DNA of 64,000 nucleotides from Candidatus Poribacteria bacterium (GTDB taxonomy: Bacteria > Poribacteria > WGA-4E > WGA-3G). Location: assembly GCA_022826805.1 (NCBI GenBank), contig JAJDUH010000025.1, forward strand, positions 1-64,000, given 5' to 3'. Below, piece after piece: positions 1 to 8,749 of this stretch (its first letter is position 1; each line of letters opens with the position of its first letter). Position numbers and translations under genes: made by a program. The notes under the pieces are model-generated. The model worked only from the letters and a program-made list of their open reading frames with translations. It made no database searches and was not told the DNA's origin.

Positions 1-135
1 TTTTTGGTTTGGACTCATCTCATGCGTAGTGCCTATCAAAAAGGTCAAACGCTTTATCAAGTCAAGCATGGATTGATTTCTGAATATCTATGTCAACAAC
101 TCAAATCTCCTGCTATAAAAACCGATTTTGCGTAA
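1..135 (+). CDS. C-terminal end of an unidentified protein (left edge)
   Basis: Frame 1 is open from the left edge to a TAA at 133-135 and gives 44 residues ending KTDFA. Codon use looks ordinary and no stop interrupts it, so this is probably the tail of a gene that begins outside the window. The piece is too short to assign to a family and shows no motif. It ends 62 bases before the aldo/keto reductase start on the same strand. Confidence 0.35.
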   Translation, partial: FLVWTHLMRSAYQKGQTLYQVKHGLISEYLCQQLKSPAIKTDFA

Positions 136-197
136 GTCCTATTGGTATTAAATTACAGGGCACATTGAATGCCCATAAAAAAAGGAAACCGCTTGGA

Positions 198-1148
198 ATG
201 AAGCAGATAAAGATTCCCGGAGTCGACAAAGATATTTCGCAACTGATTCTGGGCACTATGATGTTTTCACCCTTGAAATTCGACTACAGCACCGAAATGC
301 TCGACGCGTTTATTGAAGCAGGCGGAAATGCACTTGACACAGCGCACGGCTACGGTGGCGGTGATAGCGAAATGCTCATCGGACTCTGGATGCGGCAACG
401 CAACAACCGGGATGACGTGTTTCTCATTGATAAAGGTGGACATCCACAAGGCAGAGTACCACGTCCACGTCTCTCTCCTGAAGAATTAAAAGCCGATCTT
501 GATGAGAGTATCGCACGCCTCCGTACGGATTATATAGACCTTTATATGCTCCATCGTGATGACCCTGTGATTCCGGTGAGTACAATTATCGACTATTTGA
601 ACGAAGAAATAGGTGCCGGACGTCTCCGTGCTATTGCTGCCTCTAATTGGCAACCAGAACGCATTATTGAGGCAAACACCTACGCCTCTGAAAACGGGCT
701 TACAGGATTTGTTTCTTGCAGCAATAACATTAGTCTCGCCGTTCCAATGGAGCCGATGTGGGGAGGATGTGTTTGTGTGGACGATGCAGCACGCGAATGG
801 CATATAGAGAGCCAATTTCCGTTGATGCCTTGGTCATCGCAGGCACGCGGTTTCTTCAGTGGCGCATTTACACCAGAGAACCGGGAAAACCGAGATATGG
901 TGCGTGTCTATTACAATGACGACAACTTTGCAAGACTCGAACGCGCAAAAAAATTCGCAGCGAACGCTGACTATTCCCCTATTCAAATATCCCTTGCCTA
1001 TTGCCTCAATCTCTCTTTTCCGGTTTTGCCGGTCGTTGGACCCTTAACCTTAGGAGAGATGGATTCCTCAATTGGCGCAGCGGCTCTTGAACTCTCCGGT
1101 GCTGAAATGCAGTGGCTCAACTTGGAAACGGATGACGATCCCCTATGA
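198..1148 (+). CDS. Aldo/keto reductase family oxidoreductase
   Basis: A 316-residue (beta/alpha)8 aldo/keto reductase, expected to reduce carbonyl substrates with NAD(P)H in the cytoplasm. The family tetrad is visible: Asp47 in ALDTAHGYG, Tyr52, Lys79 and His119 in YMLHRDD. The cofactor side includes the AASNW segment after the LRAI strand. I chose ATG 198, preceded by AAAGGA, over an ATG 108 bases upstream, because the extra residues do not resemble the family. The stop overlaps the next ATG (ATGA at 1145-1148), so a downstream gene is probably translationally coupled. The substrate cannot be told from sequence. Confidence 0.9.
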   Translation: MKQIKIPGVDKDISQLILGTMMFSPLKFDYSTEMLDAFIEAGGNALDTAHGYGGGDSEMLIGLWMRQRNNRDDVFLIDKGGHPQGRVPRPRLSPEELKADLDESIARLRTDYIDLYMLHRDDPVIPVSTIIDYLNEEIGAGRLRAIAASNWQPERIIEANTYASENGLTGFVSCSNNISLAVPMEPMWGGCVCVDDAAREWHIESQFPLMPWSSQARGFFSGAFTPENRENRDMVRVYYNDDNFARLERAKKFAANADYSPIQISLAYCLNLSFPVLPVVGPLTLGEMDSSIGAAALELSGAEMQWLNLETDDDPL

Positions 1149-1222
1149 AAACTCGGATTCTTTTACTCCTCCTTTGCTTTCAATTCATCCTTCTTCCACT
1201 CGGCTTTGTACAAGATAGCTGA
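1145..1222 (+). pseudogene. Orphan signal peptide of the downstream beta-barrel gene
   Basis: The ATG overlaps the reductase stop (ATGA) and encodes a 25-residue, strongly hydrophobic signal-peptide-like segment (MKTRILLLLLCFQFILLPLG) that ends at TGA 1220. It is in the same frame as the beta-barrel gene that follows, with a second TGA at 1229. Two compensating single-base shifts between about 1210 and 1240 would join the two pieces. I read it as the detached N terminus of the barrel gene. A genuine short peptide is less likely. Confidence 0.5.
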
Positions 1223-1279
1223 GGGGCGTGAAGCAACCCCGCGATCCCTCGTGGAGGGATCAGGTTAAGTGAAGTCAGT

Positions 1280-2230
1280 TTGACTTCAGAAGAGATGAAA
1301 CGCTTTCAAGGCACCGTCAGTATGGTGCGTTGGTTCGACGCGCAGGGCGGACACTTGGAAGCAAAAGGGGTTTCCCCGAGTGGAAAAGTGATAGATGTCC
1401 CTTTACATCGACACAACGTCACCTTGAACATTTTTCGTGTTGATTTCGGATTAAAATATCAACTGAGTCCTCAGTGGGTACTGGAAGCCAATGTTCCATA
1501 CGCGACCAAGACGCAAGAATCAACTATTGATGAAATCGAACCGGTATCACCCGCAGAAATCGAAGCAATCGTTCGCAATCGAGATAACCATCACCGAAAC
1601 GAGACTTATGTGGGGCTCGCTGACATGGATCTTTTGATCGGATATGGTAGACCAGGGTTGTTTATTGAGAACGATTATCTCTCAGGACGTATCGGAACGA
1701 CAGTTCCCGTCGGTAAAACCGAAGAAGACCCGTGGAAATTAGCGGATGCTGGACTTGAACACCTCCATATCCAATTCGGGACTGGAACCTTTAATCCGGT
1801 CGCAGATCTGCATTACAGTCTTCCGCTCTACAAAGGATTGAATGTGAACGCCGGTCTCCGTGGGAAGTTTCCGTTCTATGAAAACAGCAAGACTTATCGC
1901 GGATCCAGAGAATTGACTTACACGGCTGGACTAAATTATCATCTCAATGACTGGATTTCATTCCAGACGAGTTATTTCGGATCCTATCAATCTTTCGCGT
2001 ATTGGGCGGGAGAACAAGACATCAATACAGGACTCCGTTTCAGCATGGCATCTGTAGGTACATCGGTTATAACGCCTTACAACTTTCCGTTATCTTTAAC
2101 GCTGATGTTTCCCTTACACCAAGAGACACTTTATGATGACAGCGATGCTTTTTTAGATGGCACATACGAGGAAAGCGACGCTTTTAAATTCGGTCCTTTA
2201 GTATCCCTAACCCTCCTATATGCGTTTTAG
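1280..2230 (+). CDS. Outer-membrane beta-barrel-like protein, N terminus disrupted
   Basis: Some 316 residues of alternating polar/hydrophobic strands with a C-terminal phenylalanine (LLYAF), typical of small outer-membrane barrels. The pattern resembles uncharacterised transporter-like barrels of the DUF3187 kind, but I cannot name the family firmly. This reading uses TTG 1280; ATG 1295 is the alternative. No signal peptide precedes it. The missing one lies in frame at 1145, separated by TGA codons at 1220 and 1229 and by a small hairpin (GATCCCTC arms near 1243-1261). Either the gene is broken or the assembly carries indels here. Function is unknown. Confidence 0.6.
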   Translation: MTSEEMKRFQGTVSMVRWFDAQGGHLEAKGVSPSGKVIDVPLHRHNVTLNIFRVDFGLKYQLSPQWVLEANVPYATKTQESTIDEIEPVSPAEIEAIVRNRDNHHRNETYVGLADMDLLIGYGRPGLFIENDYLSGRIGTTVPVGKTEEDPWKLADAGLEHLHIQFGTGTFNPVADLHYSLPLYKGLNVNAGLRGKFPFYENSKTYRGSRELTYTAGLNYHLNDWISFQTSYFGSYQSFAYWAGEQDINTGLRFSMASVGTSVITPYNFPLSLTLMFPLHQETLYDDSDAFLDGTYEESDAFKFGPLVSLTLLYAF

Positions 2231-2304
2231 CGCACACATTGTGAGATGGGTTGCTTAGCTGATGGATTAAACGGAATACACTTTGCAAGTAGAGGATAAC
2301 GAAA

Positions 2305-4464
2305 TTGTTGAAACACCATTACACAGCACGGAATATCAACTTTCAGGGATTACTTTCAAGCCGATGTTGCATAATCATAACGTTGTCTACTTTCTTTCTC
2401 AGCTGTGGGGTTCCAAATAATCCGTATCCAAAATCTGAGCAGAGCGAGGCAATCTATTATAGCACGTTCAGGGCAGAGCCGAAGCATTTCGATCCAGCTG
2501 TGTCATACAGTTCCGACGAATACAGATTCATCCAGCAGATTTACGAACCCCCGCTACAGTATCACTACCTAAAGCGTCCTTATGAGCTGATTCCGCTAAC
2601 CGCGGAGACTATCCCAGAACCTCGTTACTTCAATGCTGATGGGGAACGCTTGCCATCAGATGCGCCTGCAGCGTCTATCGCGCGCGCTGTGTACGAGGTA
2701 AAAATTCGTCCCGGCATTATGTATCAACCGCATCCCTGTTTCGCAAAAACCGATAATGGAGACTGGCGTTACCATAATTTGACAGCAGCAGACGTGAAGG
2801 GTTTTACCGAGATTAAAGACTTTAAGATAACAGGAACGCGTGAACTTATCGCTGCCGACTATGTCTACCAGATCAAACGGATGGCAGATCCCCAAGTTTC
2901 TTGTCCTATTGCGAGTACGTTGGAAGATTACATCCTCGGTATGGAAGCGTATTCAGATGCCCTTGTTGATGGACAGAAGGAACCACCTTTTCCCGGTGTA
3001 GAGGTCGTGGATCGTTACACCTACAGAGTTATCCTCAAGGCAAAATATCCACAATTTATCTATTGGTTAACGATGCCCTTCTTTTCACCGATGCCTCAAG
3101 AGGCGATTGATTTCTACAAACAACCCGTTATGGCAGAGCGGAACATCACAATTGATAGATTTCCTGTTGGTACGGGTGCTTATCGGATGGAGTCACTTAT
3201 CTCACACAAGGAAATTGTTCTCGTCAAGAACGAAAACTTTCGGGTCGATCGCTACCCATCAATCGGAGAATCCAACGACAGGGAAGCCGGACTTTTGGAC
3301 GACGCGTCGGAAATTCTTCCTTTTATATCAAAAGCTGTTTACAAATTAGAAAAGGAATCTATTCCACGTTGGAATAAATTTTTACAAGGTTATTATGATA
3401 ACTCCGGTATCCCGTCGGATACGTTTGATAGGGTGGTCGCCTTCGACAATACGGGCGATCCGGCGGCAAGTGAAGTCCTGAAATCAAAACATATAATTCT
3501 GCGGACCAATGTGGCGCCAACGACCCGTTATTTCGCCTTCAATATGTTTGGCGACACCGTGGGTGGGTATACACCAGAAAAACAAAAACTTCGTCAAGCG
3601 ATCTCAATAGCACTCGATTATGAGGAGTATATTGAGATTTTTCTCAACGGACGCGGTGTTCTGGCACATAATCCGCTCCCACCCGCTATATTCGGTTACG
3701 AGGAAGGCGAAAACGGTATCAATCCTTATCTATATGACTGGGACGCACTTACGAACCGGGCGACGCGTAAACCTATTGAGGAAGCACGGAAGCTGCTCGC
3801 TGAAGCAGGTTACCCAGGTGGACAAGATAGTAAGGGTAATCCGCTTATCATCGCTTATGACAACACATTAAATACAGCAGGTGGTACAACAGTTTTAACG
3901 TGGATGCGAAAAAAATTAGAACAAATTGGTATCACTATGGAAAGTCGCACCACCGATTACAACCGTTTTCGCGACAAAGTAAAGAAGGCTAACTTTCAGA
4001 TGATCTCTTGGGGATGGCATGCCGATTACCCCGACGCTGAAAATTTTATGTTCCTTCTCTACGGTCCGAATAGTAAGGCATTACAAGATGGCGAAAACGC
4101 TGCCAACTACGATAATCCGGAGTTTAACCGACTTTTCGAGGAAATGAAAAATATGGAAAATTCTCCGGAACGCTTAGCAATTATTCGCAAAATGAATCGT
4201 CTGTTACAACAAGATGCGCCTTGGATATTCACCTATCATCCTGTTACTTTCGGCTTGTCGCATCGGTGGTTGAAAAATTATAAGCCCAGTTCTGTAGGAT
4301 ACAATACACTCAAGTATCGTCGCATTGATGCGGAGTTACGGGCAGAAAACCGTCAAGAGTGGAATCAACCCGTCCTCTGGCCCCTGTGGGTGTGTCTCGG
4401 ATTCCTCGTTATGGGAACAATTCCAGCTGCCATTACAATTTGGAGGCGGGAACGCGGAACTTAA
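2305..4464 (+). CDS. Family-5 (dipeptide/oligopeptide-type) ABC transporter substrate-binding lipoprotein
   Basis: A 719-residue solute-binding protein of the DppA/OppA (SBP_bac_5) family. The mature start EPKHFDPAVSYSSDEYRF, the HNPLPP segment and the ADYPDAENFM block near the C-terminal lobe are characteristic. The N terminus has a hydrophobic stretch with a lipobox (FLSCG), so it should be a lipoprotein. Unusually, it also ends in a transmembrane helix (WPLWVCLGFLVMGTIPAA) followed by Arg-rich residues. The TTG start is chosen because AGAGGA lies 8 bases upstream at 2291-2296. A DppB-like permease follows. The ligand is unknown; peptides are the usual substrates of the family. Confidence 0.85.
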   Translation: MLKHHYTARNINFQGLLSSRCCIIITLSTFFLSCGVPNNPYPKSEQSEAIYYSTFRAEPKHFDPAVSYSSDEYRFIQQIYEPPLQYHYLKRPYELIPLTAETIPEPRYFNADGERLPSDAPAASIARAVYEVKIRPGIMYQPHPCFAKTDNGDWRYHNLTAADVKGFTEIKDFKITGTRELIAADYVYQIKRMADPQVSCPIASTLEDYILGMEAYSDALVDGQKEPPFPGVEVVDRYTYRVILKAKYPQFIYWLTMPFFSPMPQEAIDFYKQPVMAERNITIDRFPVGTGAYRMESLISHKEIVLVKNENFRVDRYPSIGESNDREAGLLDDASEILPFISKAVYKLEKESIPRWNKFLQGYYDNSGIPSDTFDRVVAFDNTGDPAASEVLKSKHIILRTNVAPTTRYFAFNMFGDTVGGYTPEKQKLRQAISIALDYEEYIEIFLNGRGVLAHNPLPPAIFGYEEGENGINPYLYDWDALTNRATRKPIEEARKLLAEAGYPGGQDSKGNPLIIAYDNTLNTAGGTTVLTWMRKKLEQIGITMESRTTDYNRFRDKVKKANFQMISWGWHADYPDAENFMFLLYGPNSKALQDGENAANYDNPEFNRLFEEMKNMENSPERLAIIRKMNRLLQQDAPWIFTYHPVTFGLSHRWLKNYKPSSVGYNTLKYRRIDAELRAENRQEWNQPVLWPLWVCLGFLVMGTIPAAITIWRRERGT

Positions 4465-4519
4465 TAATCTGTTCATAACTATGGATAAACGCAGACAACA
4501 TCTGACAAATTAGGAAAAA

Positions 4520-5500
4520 ATGCTTAGTTATATTATCCGTCGATCCCTTTATGCTATTCCAATTTTAATCGGTGTGAATGTCATTATCTTTTTTTTATTT
4601 TTTGTTGTGAACTCACCAGACCAAATGGCACGAAAGATTCTCGGCGAGAAGAATATAACGCAAGAAGATGTCGATAATTGGAAGAAACAGAACGGTTATC
4701 ACCTACCGCTTTGGTTCAATATGGAGGCATCTGGAAGTGAGCGTTTTACGGAGACTATTTTCTTTCAAAAATCGATCAAACTCTTCCTCTTCGATTTTGG
4801 CACCTCTGACACGAACAACATTGATATTTCATCACAAATTTTGCAGCGGATGTGGGCAAGTCTTGCTATTACAGTACCAGCATTCCTACTTGGTCTCCTC
4901 GTAAATATTACCGTTGCAATGACCGTGGCTTACTACCGAGCAACCTACGTCGATTTCTGGGGAACAATCGTTGCGGTTATCATCATGTCTATTTCATCAC
5001 TCTTCTATATTATTGGAGGACAGTGGATTTTTGGCAAGATACTCCGCCTATTTCCGATTTCTGGTTATGATACTGGACTAAATATGTTCAAATTTGTAGC
5101 ACTGCCGGTGGTGATTGGTGTTATTAGTGGGATTGGGATGGGTGTCCGTTTCTATCGGACAATATTTCTTGAGGAAGTTAATCGGGACTACGTACGGACG
5201 GCACGAGCAAAAGGGTTGAGTGAAGCGGTAATCCTCTTTAAGCACGCACTTAAAAATGCTATGATCCCGATTTTAACGAATGTTGTGACAGCGATTCCCT
5301 TCTTATTTGTAGGCGGGTTGGTAATGGAGGCGTTTTTCGCAATTCCAGGATTAGGAAGTTTCACAATAGAAGCCATCCAAGCGCAAGATTTCGCAATCGT
5401 GCGGAGTATGGTTTATCTCGGATCAGTATTATACATCGCCAGTCTACTCCTGACTGATATTAGCTACACCTTAGTTGATCCGCGTGTTCGGTTTGAATAA
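4520..5500 (+). CDS. ABC transporter permease, DppB/OppB type
   Basis: A 326-residue inner-membrane permease. It begins with the family signature MLSYIIRRSLYAIPILIGV. About six hydrophobic segments follow, and the EAA loop (YVRTARAKGLSEAVILFKHA, about residue 220) contacts the ATPase. It follows the binding protein by 55 bases and precedes a small membrane protein by 12 bases. The usual second permease (DppC) and the two ATPases (DppD/F) are not encoded downstream here, so the importer must borrow them from elsewhere or be incomplete. Confidence 0.9.
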   Translation: MLSYIIRRSLYAIPILIGVNVIIFFLFFVVNSPDQMARKILGEKNITQEDVDNWKKQNGYHLPLWFNMEASGSERFTETIFFQKSIKLFLFDFGTSDTNNIDISSQILQRMWASLAITVPAFLLGLLVNITVAMTVAYYRATYVDFWGTIVAVIIMSISSLFYIIGGQWIFGKILRLFPISGYDTGLNMFKFVALPVVIGVISGIGMGVRFYRTIFLEEVNRDYVRTARAKGLSEAVILFKHALKNAMIPILTNVVTAIPFLFVGGLVMEAFFAIPGLGSFTIEAIQAQDFAIVRSMVYLGSVLYIASLLLTDISYTLVDPRVRFE

Positions 5501-5512
5501 GCAGGTGGAAAA

Positions 5513-5950
5513 ATGATTTCACAAAACAGAAGTTATCAGATTTTGCAAGGTGTGATGAGCTTACTGCTTGGAAGCATCAGTATCTGTTTACTGATAGCAC
5601 TCCGACACTCCGGATATCCGGTCACGATACTCTTCACCTTTCTGATTGTGGGACTCACCCTGATTTTCTCTGGTGATTACCTTCTTAACCCATTTAAATT
5701 ATCGGTTACCCCTCACAAACAGGCACTGGCAAGCGATATTGGTCTCATCGCTTACGGTGTGCTCTACTTCAGCATCGCTATGTCGAAACTTTTAGAGCCG
5801 CGCTGGATAGTAATTAATCTACCGGTCTTTTTGCAGCCGATTTGGGTGCGGCGCGGATTAGCCGGTGTCGGAATTGTCTTGATTGCTGCAGGCGTCTACG
5901 GCATCTATCATCTGTATTTCGCGCAATTAACAGAAGACACTTCAGAATAA
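5513..5950 (+). CDS. Small multi-pass membrane protein, unknown function
   Basis: A 145-residue protein with about four hydrophobic segments (roughly residues 12-30, 38-57, 76-93 and 111-132) and a short acidic tail (QLTEDTSE). I do not recognise a family. It starts 12 bases after the DppB-type permease and is probably in the same transcript, where a DppC gene would normally be. It is far too short for a DppC and lacks the EAA loop. An accessory role with the importer is only a positional guess. Confidence 0.6.
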   Translation: MISQNRSYQILQGVMSLLLGSISICLLIALRHSGYPVTILFTFLIVGLTLIFSGDYLLNPFKLSVTPHKQALASDIGLIAYGVLYFSIAMSKLLEPRWIVINLPVFLQPIWVRRGLAGVGIVLIAAGVYGIYHLYFAQLTEDTSE

Positions 5951-5997
5951 GAGAACACCTGCAAAGCGTACTGAAAAGTCGTGTTTTGTATCATCTG

Positions 5998-6303
5998 TCA
6001 CTTAGCAATAATTACAGCATAGCGGAGTGGGGCCTTGCCGACATTGCGGATCCCGTGTAAGACTTGGCAGTCAACGTGAACGGCTTCATTGTCCGTGACA
6101 TGGTGGGTCTCCTCACCAAACAAAACCTCACCTTCCCCAGAAAACACATAGAAAATTTCTTGTCCGTCATGTGTGTGCGGTGGATGTGCGCGTTGTCCGG
6201 GTCCGACTTCAGAGATATGGAGGTGGAGTTGTTCTCTATCCGCACCAGCCTCAAAAATGAATCGATTAATCCCTTTGATGTCGCTTCTAATTTCTTTTTC
6301 CAT
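5998..6303 (-). CDS. Cupin-domain protein
   Basis: A 101-residue single-domain cupin. The first cupin motif is visible as HPPHTHDGQEIFYVFSGEGE (His residues and Glu as metal ligands), and the second as VHVDCQVLHGIRNVG. Such small cupins bind a metal and act as dioxygenases, isomerases or ligand sensors; the substrate cannot be inferred. AGGGA lies just upstream of the ATG at 6303. The gene is convergent with the membrane-protein gene to its left and stands alone. Confidence 0.8.
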   Translation of the reverse strand: MEKEIRSDIKGINRFIFEAGADREQLHLHISEVGPGQRAHPPHTHDGQEIFYVFSGEGEVLFGEETHHVTDNEAVHVDCQVLHGIRNVGKAPLRYAVIIAK

Positions 6304-6404
6304 GAGAATTTCCCTTTTCGGCTTAGTTTGCCAAACAGAATTTGCTCAAAAAATTTGAAATTATAGTGGATCCGAAAAATAAATGGACATTTTCGTTCCT
6401 CTGT

Positions 6405-6446
6405 AGGTGCGGTGTTTTTGCTGGGGTGTTTCCCCCTAACCGCACT
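6405..6446. repeat. Dispersed GTGCGGT/ACCGCAC inverted repeat
   Basis: The arms GGTGCGGT (6406-6413) and ACCGCAC (6439-6445) enclose a G/C-rich loop. The same GTAGGTGCGGTT...AACCGCACC pattern recurs at 42246-42266 and, with a G-U variant, at 45755-45775. The remaining bases of the 6304-6711 gap hold an A/T-rich stretch and no gene that I can support. Confidence 0.6.
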
Positions 6447-6653
6447 GGTGCTGAATGTCCAATTCATTCTAAGGTTTACCATAGTTGTGGATTTTACTAT
6501 AATGTAGCATGTGCACCAAGAATTGTCAATTTGCAAATCAAATCACAAGAGTGTGTAAATATTTTGTCAAAAGTTGAAATTAAAATAATTATTAAGAATC
6601 GTTATTTGTATTTTTCCACTTTTTTGTCTGAATAGCGGACTGCACAGAAGGAT

Positions 6654-6682
6654 TTGCAAATTACCGACTTCGGTAAGATAAG
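6654..6682 (+). promoter_or_regulatory. Possible aquaporin promoter with palindromic spacer
   Basis: TTGCAA (6654-6659) and GATAAG (6677-6682) are 17 bases apart. The spacer contains a near-perfect palindrome (TTACCGA, two bases, TCGGTAA; 6661-6676). It lies 30 bases before the aquaporin start. A palindrome inside the spacer suggests operator control, but the -10 match is weak (4 of 6) and a simple 5' UTR hairpin is also possible. Confidence 0.35.
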
Positions 6683-6711
6683 ATTCAATTTCAAATTCAA
6701 AATGGAGTTTC

Positions 6712-7359
6712 ATGAATACGAAAAATTTAGTCGCCGAATTTATTGGCACTTTCGCGCTAATCTTTATTGGGGCAGGCACCTTGGCAATTGGTGAAGGCGG
6801 TTTATTAGAGGTTGCACTCGCTCACAGCTTAGTCGTTGTGGGGTTTATTTATGCGTATGGTCACATCTCTGGCACACATATCAATCCAGCCGTGACGCTT
6901 GGTCTCCTAATAGCCGGAGAAATCCAATTCATCACAGCCATCGGTTACTGGATTGTCCAATTCCTTGGTGGGATTTTGGGAGCAGTTGCACTTAACGCCT
7001 TACTGCCGAATCCAGGCGATCTTGGTGTGACAATTTTAAGTGAAAATGTCAGTGTGGGTCAAGGGCTCGTCATCGAAATTATACTCACCTTCTTCCTCGT
7101 TAATACAATTTTTAATACTGCCGTGAGCGGAAAAGCCGGAAACTTCGCCGGACTCGCTATCGGACTCACACTCATGTTTTGCATCTTGATGGGTGGTCCC
7201 TTGACGCGAGCATCTCTCAATCCAGCGCGGACACTCGGACCAGCCATTGTTAGTGGTAATTATGCCGACATCTGGCTCTATTTTGTGGGACCGTGCGTAG
7301 GCGCAATCCTCGCGGCGCTTCTCTATATCGGTGTTTTGAAAGATAAAAGAGAGGCATAG
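6712..7359 (+). CDS. MIP-family channel (aquaporin, AqpZ-like)
   Basis: A 215-residue major intrinsic protein with six hydrophobic helices. It has the two half-helix signatures: SGTHINPAVTLG (about residue 60) and SLNPARTLGPAIV (about residue 170). Short loops and the absence of a long glycerol-facilitator extension favour a water channel of the AqpZ type over GlpF, but selectivity was not proven. GGAG lies 4 bases before the ATG. A bidirectional terminator separates it from the convergent Hsp20 gene. Confidence 0.9.
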   Translation: MNTKNLVAEFIGTFALIFIGAGTLAIGEGGLLEVALAHSLVVVGFIYAYGHISGTHINPAVTLGLLIAGEIQFITAIGYWIVQFLGGILGAVALNALLPNPGDLGVTILSENVSVGQGLVIEIILTFFLVNTIFNTAVSGKAGNFAGLAIGLTLMFCILMGGPLTRASLNPARTLGPAIVSGNYADIWLYFVGPCVGAILAALLYIGVLKDKREA

Positions 7360-7383
7360 AATACATATTATAGACAAAAAGAG

Positions 7384-7415
7384 AAGGCTGGCACTTAGTC
7401 ACCAGCCTTTTTCTT
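7384..7415. terminator. Bidirectional intrinsic terminator
   Basis: The stem AAGGCTGG (7384-7391) pairs with CCAGCCTT (7402-7409). A T-run follows on the plus strand and an A-run precedes it, so it can stop both the aquaporin transcript and the convergent Hsp20 transcript. Confidence 0.8.
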
Positions 7416-7432
7416 TGGTTTGGACAGAAAGT

Positions 7433-7864
7433 TTAAGACGTTGTCGTGACCGGGATTTCGGTCGGCTTTGCTGCTTCAGGTTTCGGAATGGAGAGCGTTA
7501 ACACACCATCATTGTATTCGGCTTTGATGTTGTTTGTTTCCACTTCCCGTGGGAGCGCGAATTTCCTTTGGAAACTGCCGTAACGCCGTTCGACGCGGCG
7601 ATAGTTATGCGTATCGTCCTCTTTCCCCTGCCGTTTTTCGCCGCTGAGCGTCAAGAGGTTATCTTTGACAGAAACGTGGAGATCGTCCTTTGCGACGCCG
7701 GGAAGTTCAGCGCGAACTTCAAAGCCTACTTCTGTTTCAGAAACATCGACCGAAGGTGTCCATTTGTATGCGTCTACATCGGTGCTCGTGTGCCGTGGTG
7801 CCAAGAAAGGGCTGTAAAATCTGAACAAGTTTCCTGCCGGTCTGTGTAAAGTCAAATAAGTCAT
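7433..7864 (-). CDS. Hsp20 small heat-shock protein
   Basis: A 143-residue alpha-crystallin-type chaperone that holds unfolding proteins in large oligomers. The alpha-crystallin domain runs from about residue 40 (VSETEVGFEVRAELPGV) to GVLTLSIPKPE. The C-terminal anchoring motif is IPV in the tail (TEIPVTTTS). AAGGAGA precedes the ATG. It lies immediately downstream of a second, closely similar Hsp20 gene on the same strand, so the two form a tandem pair. Confidence 0.92.
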   Translation of the reverse strand: MTYLTLHRPAGNLFRFYSPFLAPRHTSTDVDAYKWTPSVDVSETEVGFEVRAELPGVAKDDLHVSVKDNLLTLSGEKRQGKEDDTHNYRRVERRYGSFQRKFALPREVETNNIKAEYNDGVLTLSIPKPEAAKPTEIPVTTTS

Positions 7865-7957
7865 TCTTTAATTCTCCTTTAGTGTAAAGTGTGTTCCTTG
7901 TATTTTGGGGCAACCTCGCGTGTTGCTCAACAAACGAGGCATGCCCGGATAATTGAA

Positions 7958-8398
7958 TTAAGAGTTTACCGTGATCGGGATTTCAGTCGGCTTTGCCGCC
8001 TCTGCCTTCGGAATTTCGAGGGTCAAAACACCATCTTTGAATTCTGCTTTAATGTCAGGCGTCTCAACGTGTCTCGGTAGTGTGAAACTTCTTTGGAAGC
8101 TGCCATAACGTCTTTCCATACGATGGTAGTTTTTGCCTTCCTTTTCTATTTCCTGCCGTTTTTCGCCTTTGACAGTAAGGACATTATCGGTTACCGAGAC
8201 GTTGACATCATTTTCTGAAACACCTGGGAGTTCAGCGCGAATTTCAAAACCTGTCTCTGTTTCAGAAATATCTACGGTGGGCATCCAAGAGGTATGACCC
8301 ATATCCGTTTCGTCTTCGTGAGAGCCGAAGAGATCGCTGAAAACATTCTGTAGATTGAATGGATTTCTCATCGGTCTGCGTGTCGTTAGATAATTCAT
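7958..8398 (-). CDS. Hsp20 small heat-shock protein (upstream paralogue)
   Basis: A 146-residue alpha-crystallin chaperone. The start is set at 8398 by a strong AAGGAG six bases upstream; a longer in-frame reading to 8554 lacks such support and would add an unrelated N terminus. The domain contains VSVTDNVLTVKGEKRQ and GVLTLEIPKAE, with IPI in the C-terminal anchor. It is co-directional with the second Hsp20 gene, 93 bases away, and similar along the whole length, so a local duplication is the simplest origin. Confidence 0.92.
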   Translation of the reverse strand: MNYLTTRRPMRNPFNLQNVFSDLFGSHEDETDMGHTSWMPTVDISETETGFEIRAELPGVSENDVNVSVTDNVLTVKGEKRQEIEKEGKNYHRMERRYGSFQRSFTLPRHVETPDIKAEFKDGVLTLEIPKAEAAKPTEIPITVNS

Positions 8399-8644
8399 TT
8401 TTTTCTCCTTTTGAATTTTGTTTATGTATGTAATTGTTAGATGCAAATTCCGTGCCAATCTTTTGTGAGGCAATCCGAAGATGTTTGCCTTTCTATTTGT
8501 ATATGAGCAAATTCCGTGCCAAAGTTGGTTTTTACCTTTGGGCAAACACATCAACCTGCTGTGTACGGGTATGCTTCGGGTCTATCCGTCAAGGAAGGAC
8601 ATTTATAAGGCATTCACGGAGAGGTAGGTGGACCATTTAGGTTT

Positions 8645-8696
8645 GCCATTTTGACACCACCCTTGCCACTGTGGCATTGCGTGATGTCAATTTGGC
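8645..8696. repeat. Nested inverted repeat between hsp20 and the kinase gene
   Basis: Symmetric blocks are nested: GCCA/TGGC outside, TTGACA (8651-8656) with TGTCAA (8685-8690), and TGCCAC/GTGGCA around one base (8664-8676). The whole folds as one imperfect hairpin. It sits in the 350-base gap between two minus-strand genes. It may end the kinase transcript or be a small mobile repeat. I see no gene in this gap. Confidence 0.4.
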
Positions 8697-8749
8697 TTTA
8701 ATGAATAGAGTGCATAGATGAGGTGTGTTTTTTACATCGATGGGCTGTA

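Noticed and set aside
1145..1280. TGA codons at 1220 and 1229 as selenocysteine
   Set aside because: They follow a signal peptide in non-conserved sequence with two TGA nine bases apart and no downstream SECIS; frameshift is simpler.
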